DNA from: Candidatus Poribacteria bacterium
GTDB lineage: Bacteria > Poribacteria > WGA-4E > UBA9662
Assembly: GCA_002729015.1 (NCBI GenBank)
Contig: PBVO01000060.1
Span: forward strand, 24,382 to 45,451
Direction: 5' to 3'
Length of the DNA: 21,070 nucleotides
Shown: one piece after another, positions 7,614-15,015 of the stretch
How positions within the stretch are numbered: position 1 is the stretch's first letter
How the letters are laid out: the number at the start of each line of letters is the position of its first letter
The notes under the pieces: model-generated
What the model was told of the DNA's origin: nothing
What the model saw: only the letters and a program-made list of their open reading frames with translations
Database searches by the model: none
Position numbers and translations under genes: made by a program

Positions 7614-8583
7614 TTGTTTCTTCTAAAGTAGTTTTTTCATAGGCTTCGATAATTCGCTGAACTAGCTCATGTCGAACGACATCTTCTTTGGAAAAATACA
7701 CAAAGCCAATTCCTTCTACACCGTTTAGTACTTTTTCAGCATTAACTAAACCAGATGATTTTCCTACTGGTAAATCAGTTTGTGTTACATCTCCAGTGAT
7801 AACAGCTTTGGAGTTAAATCCTAATCTAGTTAAAAACATTTTCATCTGTTCAATAGTTGCATTTTGTGCCTCGTCTAACACTACAAAAGAGTTATTCAGG
7901 GTTCGACCTCGCATAAACGCCATCGGTGCAACTTCAATGACATTACGCTCTATATAACTTTCTAAGCTTTCGGCAGGCATCATGTCGTGCAAGGCATCAT
8001 AAAGAGGCCGTAGGTAAGGATCAATTTTAGCGGCTAGGTCCCCAGGTAAAAAACCAAGTCTTTCACCAGCTTCCACAGCAGGACGAGTAAGAATAATTCG
8101 ACCTAACTCACCTTTTTTGAGTGCTGCGACTGCCATCGCCATTGCCAAGTAAGTTTTTCCTGTACCAGCTGGGCCAATCCCAAATACTAAATCGTGCTTT
8201 TTAATTGACTCAATATAACTTCGTTGGCCCAAGGTTTTTGGACGAATCACCCCTCGCTTAGAAAAGACCGGAATTGATTCGCTAAGTATTTCTTTCGGAT
8301 CTTCTTTTGTATTACCTTTGGCCAACCGGGTAGCGTAACGCACATCTCCTAACTGAATTTTCTGACCTTTCCTGGTTAAATGAAGCAAGAACTCGAAGGA
8401 GCGGGCGGCGCAACGTACACTGTTAAAATCATCACCAACGACCTGTAACCCATCGCTTCTAATCTGAACCCGAACATTAAAGGTTTCTTCGATTGATTTC
8501 AGATGTATATCTGCTTCTCCAAATACGGATTGGATTTCTTTATTATTCTGAACAGATATGTTCAAAGATTCTTGGTTCTGCAA
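7597..8583 (-). CDS. phoH: PhoH-like ATPase (YbeZ type)
   Basis: I chose the TTG at 8583, giving 328 residues, because GGAG lies 11 bases upstream and the resulting N-terminus (MQNQESLNISVQNNKEIQSVFG) matches the usual PhoH start. A longer frame to a TTG at 8646 would add a hydrophobic stretch that cytosolic PhoH proteins lack, and that TTG has no ribosome site. Residues ~20-80 form the N-terminal KH-like region (GEADIHLKSIEETFNVRVQI). Walker A GIGPAGTGKT is near residue 137 and Walker B VVLDEAQNAT near 233. PhoH/YbeZ is an ATPase with predicted RNA helicase activity that partners with YbeY. The gene overlaps ybeY by 17 bases and has a good promoter upstream, so phoH-ybeY-corC-SDR can be expressed independently of the genes before it. 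Confidence 0.93.
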   Translation of the reverse strand: MQNQESLNISVQNNKEIQSVFGEADIHLKSIEETFNVRVQIRSDGLQVVGDDFNSVRCAARSFEFLLHLTRKGQKIQLGDVRYATRLAKGNTKEDPKEILSESIPVFSKRGVIRPKTLGQRSYIESIKKHDLVFGIGPAGTGKTYLAMAMAVAALKKGELGRIILTRPAVEAGERLGFLPGDLAAKIDPYLRPLYDALHDMMPAESLESYIERNVIEVAPMAFMRGRTLNNSFVVLDEAQNATIEQMKMFLTRLGFNSKAVITGDVTQTDLPVGKSSGLVNAEKVLNGVEGIGFVYFSKEDVVRHELVQRIIEAYEKTTLEETNGSSN

Positions 8584-8594
8584 TACTTGACTGA

Positions 8595-8598
8595 CTCC
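8595..8598 (-). promoter_or_regulatory. Ribosome binding site deciding the phoH start
   Basis: GGAG on the minus strand lies 11 bases before the TTG at 8583. It supports this codon over the upstream TTG at 8646. Confidence 0.45.
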
Positions 8599-8667
8599 AC
8601 AGATGAAAAAAATTAATATCAGTACGAAGGAAAGAACAAGGGACAAGAGAAAAACAGCAGAAACGCT

Positions 8668-8696
8668 ATGATACGATAAAAACTCCCTTAATGCAA
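8668..8696 (-). promoter_or_regulatory. Sigma70-like promoter upstream of phoH
   Basis: On the minus strand, TTGCAT (8691-8696) and TATCAT (8668-8673) are separated by exactly 17 bases. Transcription would start near 8661, leaving a leader of about 78 bases before the TTG at 8583. It lies in the 137-base gap after batD, the largest gap inside the leftward run. Confidence 0.55.
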
Positions 8697-8720
8697 GTTT
8701 AGCGAGCTGAGAAGAGCATC

Positions 8721-10451
8721 CTACTTGAGTCGATCGATCTGAGTTAAAAATTGCTGAGTTTGAATTCTAATATGTTCTATGGTTGCTTGTTTATCCGTTA
8801 TGGAAAACTGCTCTAAATCACATTGCCGCAAAATGGAAATAAGTGCACTAACTAATTTTACTGGGATTGATCTATTGACTAGATGTTGTCTTACCATTTC
8901 CGGATTCCAGCCTCTAGCTGATTTATCGTGGATTTCTCCCACGTAATTATAAACAATCGTTGAGAGCTCGCCGAAAGTTTCTGCTCTTTTAATGGATTGA
9001 ATCGCTTTTTGTAAAGGATCAGTGTTGATTTGTTTTTTCCTTTTATTATTTTTATAATCTTGTAACCATTTGACACCAAAATATACACCACAACTTATAA
9101 GTAATATAAAGAAAAATGCGAATGCTGTGTAGATCAGATTCATTTTCTTTTTCATTTCTGTATTAGCAATAATATCTGCTGAAGCACTTAGGCTTCTGAC
9201 ATTAATAGATTTAGGTAGTACTGCTAAGGATAACGCCCCCGTAGAAATTTCATTGTACTGCTCTGCAATCGGGTCAAAATAAGAGTAAGGTATCGGAGGT
9301 ACTGAAGTTACTCCAATCTGGACTGGAACTAGTACATATTTGTACATCCGTTTCCCGTAGATCTTCCCTTGGTGAATTTCGCTTTTGTCCTGAATTTCTG
9401 GTATGTGAGTGATGAACTGTGTCATTAAGGGTAATTGCAAATTAGGATGTGTTTCGAAATTGCCATATCCGAAAACCTTGACGGTCAAAATAACGGCTTC
9501 ATTCAGTTGAACTGATTTTTTGTCTAGGCTTGCTCGAATTTGGTATTGTCCAACAATATTGCCAAAGTTAACTGGTTTACCCTTAGTTGGTAAGGATTGA
9601 ATATTCAACCCAACAGAATTAGTTATGAGTTCAGGAGGGGGAGAATTGTCTGTCAGACTCGGAGAAATAGGGAAACGCAGCTTTGCTGGTTCAATGACCA
9701 CTCGACCTGTTTTTAAAGGGAAAAGTGCTACTTTAATCTCCTCCATCCGAAACTGTTGTCCGTTGATGGCTTTTGTTTGATTGTCGTCCGAACCCAATCT
9801 CTTTTCCCGAAAATGAGAAAATGAAGGCGAAATATAATTGGGAGAGTCAGGATTTGGTAATCGAGCGGTATAAAAATAACGAAAAGTATAGGTGACCTGT
9901 TGATTCAGATAAGGGTTAGCTCTATCAACAGTTGCTTCTATTCGTTGAATGCCTCCATAAAAAGGGTTCTCATAACTATTTTCTCCATTTTCGTTGAATG
10001 AACTCGAAGTAATTTGCAGATTATGTGGCAGGGTACTCAGTATCTCATTATTGTATTCAATTTCGAATGGCGGAATAGTTGTAATACCAATTTTCTTTGG
10101 CTTCAGACTATAAGACCATGTCATTATCACAGGAATTTTCCCGTTTGAAAACTGGTATTGGTTAGACAAACCGATATAAGAAATAGACAGTGTTTGCCAC
10201 ATGTCTGAGTCTACTGCTGGCAGTTCTGGAGGACTAATTTTACTTAGTTGAGTTTCACCAAAAAGAGTTATTTTTAAAATGGCGGATTGTTCAAGAGTAA
10301 TCGTTTTCGGTGAAAGGTTTGATTGAACTTGTATTGACTCTGCTGCAGAAGAAATCGATAAACAGCAGGCAATAATAATCAAGCCGAACATAAGATCGGA
10401 GAAATCTAGGAGAGTAAATCGAAGATAACTTAGTAGACGATAGGAGAGCAT
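8721..10451 (-). CDS. batD: BatD-family protein (oxygen-tolerance/aerotolerance operon)
   Basis: The protein has 576 residues. The N-terminus has a signal segment (MFGLIIIACCLSISSAAES); Met21 is an alternative start giving a more standard signal peptide. A large beta-rich periplasmic region follows (residues ~40-430), with the family pattern of Ig-like repeats, including PFYGGIQRIEATVDRANPYL, TYTFRYFYT and a later repeat starting near IVGQYQIRASLDKKSVQLNE. One transmembrane helix is near ~440-462 (IYTAFAFFFILLISCGVYFG), then a basic cytoplasmic tail of about 110 residues. BatD proteins belong to Bat loci with MoxR ATPase and VWA proteins, involved in envelope stress and aerotolerance. The gene abuts the TPR gene exactly (stop TAG followed by ATG), as in BatC-BatD pairs. 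No BatA/BatB VWA gene is visible here. Confidence 0.82.
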   Translation of the reverse strand: MLSYRLLSYLRFTLLDFSDLMFGLIIIACCLSISSAAESIQVQSNLSPKTITLEQSAILKITLFGETQLSKISPPELPAVDSDMWQTLSISYIGLSNQYQFSNGKIPVIMTWSYSLKPKKIGITTIPPFEIEYNNEILSTLPHNLQITSSSFNENGENSYENPFYGGIQRIEATVDRANPYLNQQVTYTFRYFYTARLPNPDSPNYISPSFSHFREKRLGSDDNQTKAINGQQFRMEEIKVALFPLKTGRVVIEPAKLRFPISPSLTDNSPPPELITNSVGLNIQSLPTKGKPVNFGNIVGQYQIRASLDKKSVQLNEAVILTVKVFGYGNFETHPNLQLPLMTQFITHIPEIQDKSEIHQGKIYGKRMYKYVLVPVQIGVTSVPPIPYSYFDPIAEQYNEISTGALSLAVLPKSINVRSLSASADIIANTEMKKKMNLIYTAFAFFFILLISCGVYFGVKWLQDYKNNKRKKQINTDPLQKAIQSIKRAETFGELSTIVYNYVGEIHDKSARGWNPEMVRQHLVNRSIPVKLVSALISILRQCDLEQFSITDKQATIEHIRIQTQQFLTQIDRLK

Positions 10452-11096
10452 CTACCAATCTTTATCTGAATCCCTTTGATTGGTAAGTTTACGTCGTAGA
10501 AACTGTCTATGAACCACTTGTTCACTCGTTAGAAATGATTCTAGAAGCCGAATTGCACCTTGTTTGGATATTAAGATGTCCCCGTCCCCAACATTATTAG
10601 CAGAAAGGAGACTATTCGTCTTTTTTTGCAGTTTCTGGGTTTGCAGTTTCTGGGTTTGCAGTTTCTGGGTTTGCAGTTTCTGGGTTTGCAGTGCAAGTAG
10701 GGCCAATTCTAAATTGTGTTTTGCTGATTTATCACTCGAGTTTAAGCGGAGACAAGACTTATAAGACTGAATTGCCTTCTCAGTTTTTCCATTTTTCAAC
10801 TGTGAGTTGCCCAGATTATAGTAAACGTCTGACGGCTTTAGTCGATCAACTTGGTCAAGTAGAGATTTCTGAAAGTGGATTTCGGCCAAGTCGAATTCCT
10901 TCTGCTTGTAGTAAGTAGCACCTAGGTTAAAATCAGCTATGGCAGGTACTTGATCTCTTGATATTTGAAAAGATAACTCAGCTGATTGGTAATCAGCTGC
11001 TGAATAAAGCTGATAGCCTTGTCGCATTGTACTCGTTTTACGATCAATCCACCCAACTAAGCACACTAGTATGCTAACGAATATCAGAACTCTCAC
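10452..11096 (-). CDS. BatC-like TPR membrane/periplasmic protein
   Basis: The protein has 214 residues from a GTG start, 26 bases after the GH123-like gene. Residues 1-17 form a hydrophobic anchor or signal (VLIFVSILVCLVGWI). About three TPRs follow, with the clear ones at YNLGATYYKQKEFDLAEIHF and DVYYNLGNSQLKNGKTEKAI and ending SAKHNLELAL. After these comes a pentapeptide repeat LQTQK, four near-perfect units, encoded by a 15-bp tandem repeat. The tail is basic. BatC proteins of Bat operons have this layout: an N-terminal anchor, TPRs including DVxYNLGNxxLKxGK, and a low-complexity tail. The direct contact with batD supports the call. It probably scaffolds BatD or envelope partners. Confidence 0.75.
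   Translation of the reverse strand: MRVLIFVSILVCLVGWIDRKTSTMRQGYQLYSAADYQSAELSFQISRDQVPAIADFNLGATYYKQKEFDLAEIHFQKSLLDQVDRLKPSDVYYNLGNSQLKNGKTEKAIQSYKSCLRLNSSDKSAKHNLELALLALQTQKLQTQKLQTQKLQTQKLQKKTNSLLSANNVGDGDILISKQGAIRLLESFLTSEQVVHRQFLRRKLTNQRDSDKDW
10631..10690. repeat. Four tandem copies of a 15-bp unit
   Basis: The unit GTTTCTGGGTTTGCA (+ strand) occurs four times without mismatch at 10631, 10646, 10661 and 10676, with a partial copy (TTGCA) just before. On the minus strand it encodes repeated LQTQK in the BatC-like protein. Being a multiple of three, unit gain or loss keeps the frame. Confidence 0.97.
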
Positions 11097-11122
11097 TACA
11101 AACCAAACCTATACGTCTTGAT

Positions 11123-14100
11123 TTATTTATCTTCTTGGGTCAGCTTTAGAATCATCTGCGCTAAAACTGATCGGTGTGCGTAAATTGAATCAGGATTTTG
11201 AGAGTAACTGACTAAGCTTGTTAATACGGTTTCGGGAACTACGAGATAACCTTCTGCTTCGCGAACGGAAGCTTTCTCAGGATCCGTCGCATTTTTAACT
11301 AAGTCTTGTAAAAGCCAAAAATATTCGTAATCTTCAATTCCCTCGCGTAACAACTCCATCCGAATAGAGTTGATAGGACCTTCTAGTGAATGGCTGATTT
11401 GCCCATCATTATAATTGGCTAATGCCATAGGCGGTGGGTAGATCAAGCGACCGTCTCCATTCCCCCAATTGCGAGTGTTGCCAATCTGAGGTGGATTCTC
11501 TGGCGGGTAACTCATTGGGTCTTGGTAAGGATTTTGCGGCAGCGTTTGCCCAATAGACCCCGAAGACTGATCTTGGTCGTTCCAATAATTACTCTGCCAG
11601 ATTCGAATTCCATTGACTTTATAATGCCATGTCTGCCACAACCACATTCGAAGATCAATTGCATTATGATCAATGAAAGACCCTACATAGGGGGCTATTG
11701 GTTGATTACGTAAGTACCACCATACTTGCTCACCCTTGGCCTTTCTTTCTTCTGCTAAGGCTGGATTAAAATTTGGAACAATCGGACACCATAATTCCAC
11801 ACTTTCGATCAGTTCAGGCTCAATTTGCTCCGTCAAAAAACGATTCATTTTCGGAGCAAACCGATGAATCCGGTCCATACCGGCTTTAACAAACTGATAA
11901 TCTTGCTCAGTCGGCTCATCAAACCAGTAAACATAAGCTCTGTCTAGCCAACCTTTTTCCTCTAAATAGTTTTGAAGTTGATTAAGATAGCCGCTAAACA
12001 GAATGTTGTATTCCTCTGTACCAACTGGATATCCCTCTATAGCACCTTGTTCGTTACCAGTAAGATGTTTCGTGCCCATCCCTTCTAGTGGCAACTGAAA
12101 GGCATTAAAATGCAGCTCATCCAAGTAGCGTGTTGCAGTAAGTTCGAATGGGTTAGTATCAAGAGTAATATTCCAATCAGCAACGGTTCGCTCAAAGTCA
12201 GGGTCAGGAATCAGGTTTTCACCAGTAGGCATAAGGTTTAATGATAATTGATCAAACCAAGCTACTCCAGTTTTTTCCTCAGCCGAATTTGGAGCTATGG
12301 GGAAGAAAGCCAGACGGATTGACACAGTCTTTGAAGGAAATGAACCAATCTGCGTCCAAAAACGTTCCCACTGCCCATTTCCAACGAATGGAAAATCAAT
12401 CCGTTGAAAAGTTTCATTATTTTGGTCTAAACAAAGAATAGACAATTGGTAAGATTGCGAAGAGCGCTCAGTTCGGGCATGCCAACTCAATTCATAGGAT
12501 TTATCCTTACTGATTCTGATGTTATACCGACTGATTGCAGCCATGTCAGAAGCGTTATCACTATCTACAACCTTCAAGCTGTGTTGCCCTTCTACTTTTA
12601 CAGCAGAATCTTGCTCCCCACCTAACCACCAATTCCCTTCAAAATCAGTAAGGATAGGAGACATTTCCATTGGGTTCTCTGGAGAAATACGATGATTAGC
12701 AAAATTCTCATAGTATTTTTCTAATACTTGGTTAAGTTCAGATTCATCTTCCAATTGGTGGTATTTTTTGACTCTCTCAGGATCAAAGCCAAAACTTGAA
12801 CGGATGTGGGTTTCATCCGACAGGGCAAAATCCCAAACCTTAAGTTCGACCTCAATCGTTTCCTGCCAAATACTTCCTTCCTTTCTCGTTTTGATGTTAG
12901 TTGTTTTCTCGGCAGACACACCGGAGATTTGTTCTTCCACTGTTTCTTCTATAGTAACCATCAATGGCTGATGGCCTGAAGCATCTATACAATTCTCATG
13001 AAGTCCGGATAAGGCTGCTCGTTTCTTGATTGAGCTGGTCTGTTGACTAATAGATACTGGAGAAACAGGAAACTCTCTGGACAAACTTATATCTTCACTT
13101 AGCAGACCACTCACAATTATAGTACCTCGATAGGTTCCTGCAGGTAAGTCTGGTAACGTCCGGAACGTTAACCAGAAAGGATAGTTTTGACCCGGATAAA
13201 GCTCCATTGGTAGGTTATGAGGTAAGAGTGGATCTGGCCAATACCCTCTAGATCCTGTGTGGTCGGATGGGTGTCGGACTAACAAGTAGCCGACGTTGTT
13301 GACTTGGATTTGATCTGCTGGTATTAAATTATTTTGCTCAGAGAGAAAATTACTAGAAGCAACTGTAACTTGACTCAAGCGGTGTTTTGGGCGTACTACG
13401 ATTTGGAATGGTTCATATTCATTTTTGGCAGCGCTGAGACGAACTAAAGAAGATCTTTGCGTTGGAGGTACTTGCTGTCGGCTAATCTTTCGTGTGGCAT
13501 CAGCCCACCATATGCTTGCTATATCATCGTCCTTGGATACGGTTTCACCATAGTCGGCTTGATATAAGATAGACATATGGAAAGGTATGGTTGCAAAAAA
13601 CACCGATTCTCCGTAGAAGCGGTCAATCAGCTCTATCTCCATTTCGTAGATACCAGCCTGTTCTAATCGGTAATCAGTCCACAGAATTTCCCAAGTTTCC
13701 GCGACGCCAACCGTTAATACTCGACGGCTATTGGTGGATGAAGCATCACTACTGTACAAACCCCCAGAAGCTATCGGATTGATTCGCATCACAGCTTCGA
13801 CCTCCATGCTGTAATCGATCAAGTTGGTGATATCAATTGCAACTTGGTTGTTGTCTCCACTATTCAGGTCCCCTATTGTTTTGAACTCAACTTCAAGTGC
13901 TCCCGTGTTTCCTATTACTTCAACGTAGTTAGTATCTCCGATAAACTGAATCGCGTTATCTTCAATTGTTGCCCAGTATTGATAGTCAGTGATTTGGCAA
14001 TCACCCGTCGTTTTAAACCGTATAAAAATCGAATTAGCTGGTAACAACGTATTCGGAACTTGCACCGTATGTTCTCCACTATTCTCAATGGTCTGTGCCA

Positions 14101-14896
14101 CTGTGGATATTGAATCAAAGCTGGGGTCGGTTGCACATTCAACTAATAGTTTCGTCCCATCTTGTATTTGGAGCTGAAGTTTGATCTCTGAGTACATCTG
14201 ATTCTGGTTAACCAGACTATGTTGATAGATGATCTGATCTTGAGCTGTTAACACCCAGCGGTCCGTATTGAAACTTGCTGTGTGTTGAAACAAGCACCGA
14301 GAGGAATTCCCATCTGTGTCAGTAAAGTCAGAGTAGAAAGTATATTTCCCATCGTGAATCAGTTCACCTTTGCCTAATTCTAAACCGTTCAGGTGTCGGT
14401 GTACGGGCGTGACCTTAACCAGAGATACATCGTCAAATTGGACTTTACCCTCAAACCGCCAGTGGCCAAAACGCAAAAACGCATTTCGAACTTGCTGTGG
14501 CGTTTTGAAGATGAACTCCTTATTTTGCCAGTCAATTGAAGCTGGTAGATCAATATTAGCTAGGTGAGAGCCCGCGATTACTGTCCCAGTTCCATCTGCA
14601 AAAACAGAGAAACGTAACCGATAAAAGGTATCCGAAGAAAAAGGATTCTGCTCAGATCGCCAGTAACTTGAGTCATTACCTTGACCAGAGACACTAATGC
14701 TTCGACCTGTCTTTCCTGTAAATTCCCACTTACCTTCATTGCCAGATGGCAAGATCCATCCATTTGGAAATTCACCATCCAATCCCTCAAAAGCACCATT
14801 GGTAATGTTTATCAATTGGTCCCGTGTAGAAGACGTCTGTGCCTGTGATAAGTGAGAGAAAAAAAACAAAAACAGCAAGCCTGAGAGGATTCTCAA
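11123..14896 (-). CDS. Large secreted GH123-like glycoside hydrolase (DUF4091) with carbohydrate-binding-like modules
   Basis: The TTG at 14896 is the best start: GGAAGGAG lies 8 bases upstream and the product then opens with a clean signal peptide (MRILSGLLFLFFFSHLSQAQ). An upstream TTG at 14959 would add 21 non-signal residues. The protein has 1257 residues. Residues ~25-163 look like a CenC/CBM4-like jelly roll (NGAFEGLDGEFPNGW, FDDVSLVKV). Beta-sandwich regions continue to ~640. The (beta/alpha) barrel begins near VELKVWDFALSDE. It is interrupted at ~747-888 by a second CBM-like jelly roll (LTDFEGNWW, AWFDQLSLNL) and resumes with the catalytic pair Asp993-Glu994 (YVYWFDEP) and the C-terminal DUF4091 region. 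GH123 enzymes are beta-N-acetylgalactosaminidases using substrate-assisted catalysis with an Asp-Glu pair. Activity on GalNAc glycans is plausible but not shown. The neighbouring DUF6785-type gene is its likely operon partner. Confidence 0.8.
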   Translation of the reverse strand: MRILSGLLFLFFFSHLSQAQTSSTRDQLINITNGAFEGLDGEFPNGWILPSGNEGKWEFTGKTGRSISVSGQGNDSSYWRSEQNPFSSDTFYRLRFSVFADGTGTVIAGSHLANIDLPASIDWQNKEFIFKTPQQVRNAFLRFGHWRFEGKVQFDDVSLVKVTPVHRHLNGLELGKGELIHDGKYTFYSDFTDTDGNSSRCLFQHTASFNTDRWVLTAQDQIIYQHSLVNQNQMYSEIKLQLQIQDGTKLLVECATDPSFDSISTVAQTIENSGEHTVQVPNTLLPANSIFIRFKTTGDCQITDYQYWATIEDNAIQFIGDTNYVEVIGNTGALEVEFKTIGDLNSGDNNQVAIDITNLIDYSMEVEAVMRINPIASGGLYSSDASSTNSRRVLTVGVAETWEILWTDYRLEQAGIYEMEIELIDRFYGESVFFATIPFHMSILYQADYGETVSKDDDIASIWWADATRKISRQQVPPTQRSSLVRLSAAKNEYEPFQIVVRPKHRLSQVTVASSNFLSEQNNLIPADQIQVNNVGYLLVRHPSDHTGSRGYWPDPLLPHNLPMELYPGQNYPFWLTFRTLPDLPAGTYRGTIIVSGLLSEDISLSREFPVSPVSISQQTSSIKKRAALSGLHENCIDASGHQPLMVTIEETVEEQISGVSAEKTTNIKTRKEGSIWQETIEVELKVWDFALSDETHIRSSFGFDPERVKKYHQLEDESELNQVLEKYYENFANHRISPENPMEMSPILTDFEGNWWLGGEQDSAVKVEGQHSLKVVDSDNASDMAAISRYNIRISKDKSYELSWHARTERSSQSYQLSILCLDQNNETFQRIDFPFVGNGQWERFWTQIGSFPSKTVSIRLAFFPIAPNSAEEKTGVAWFDQLSLNLMPTGENLIPDPDFERTVADWNITLDTNPFELTATRYLDELHFNAFQLPLEGMGTKHLTGNEQGAIEGYPVGTEEYNILFSGYLNQLQNYLEEKGWLDRAYVYWFDEPTEQDYQFVKAGMDRIHRFAPKMNRFLTEQIEPELIESVELWCPIVPNFNPALAEERKAKGEQVWWYLRNQPIAPYVGSFIDHNAIDLRMWLWQTWHYKVNGIRIWQSNYWNDQDQSSGSIGQTLPQNPYQDPMSYPPENPPQIGNTRNWGNGDGRLIYPPPMALANYNDGQISHSLEGPINSIRMELLREGIEDYEYFWLLQDLVKNATDPEKASVREAEGYLVVPETVLTSLVSYSQNPDSIYAHRSVLAQMILKLTQEDK

Positions 14897-14904
14897 CTTC
14901 TTAA

Positions 14905-14912
14905 CTCCTTCC
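14905..14912 (-). promoter_or_regulatory. Strong ribosome binding site deciding the GH123-like start
   Basis: GGAAGGAG on the minus strand ends 8 bases before the TTG at 14896, directly ahead of the signal peptide. Confidence 0.7.
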
Positions 14913-15015
14913 GGTATGAAATCATATCTGACAATCAAACGATCAAGTAAAATCGGCAACTTCTAATTGTGCGGATATCGGTTGAATTTGTCAACACAAA
15001 AACATGCGTACATAC

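Noticed and set aside
8584..8646. N-terminal hydrophobic extension of PhoH suggesting a membrane-anchored form
   Set aside because: The TTG at 8646 lacks a ribosome site and would lie only ~15 bases after the predicted transcription start. The downstream TTG at 8583 has GGAG and restores the normal PhoH N-terminus.
10564..10764. Plus-strand ORF with repeated VCSFW motif
   Set aside because: It is only the antisense reading of the 15-bp tandem repeat inside the BatC-like gene.
12721..14177. Several 60-75-residue ORFs on both strands within the GH123-like gene
   Set aside because: All are out-of-frame shadows of a long gene with a continuous, well-structured product.
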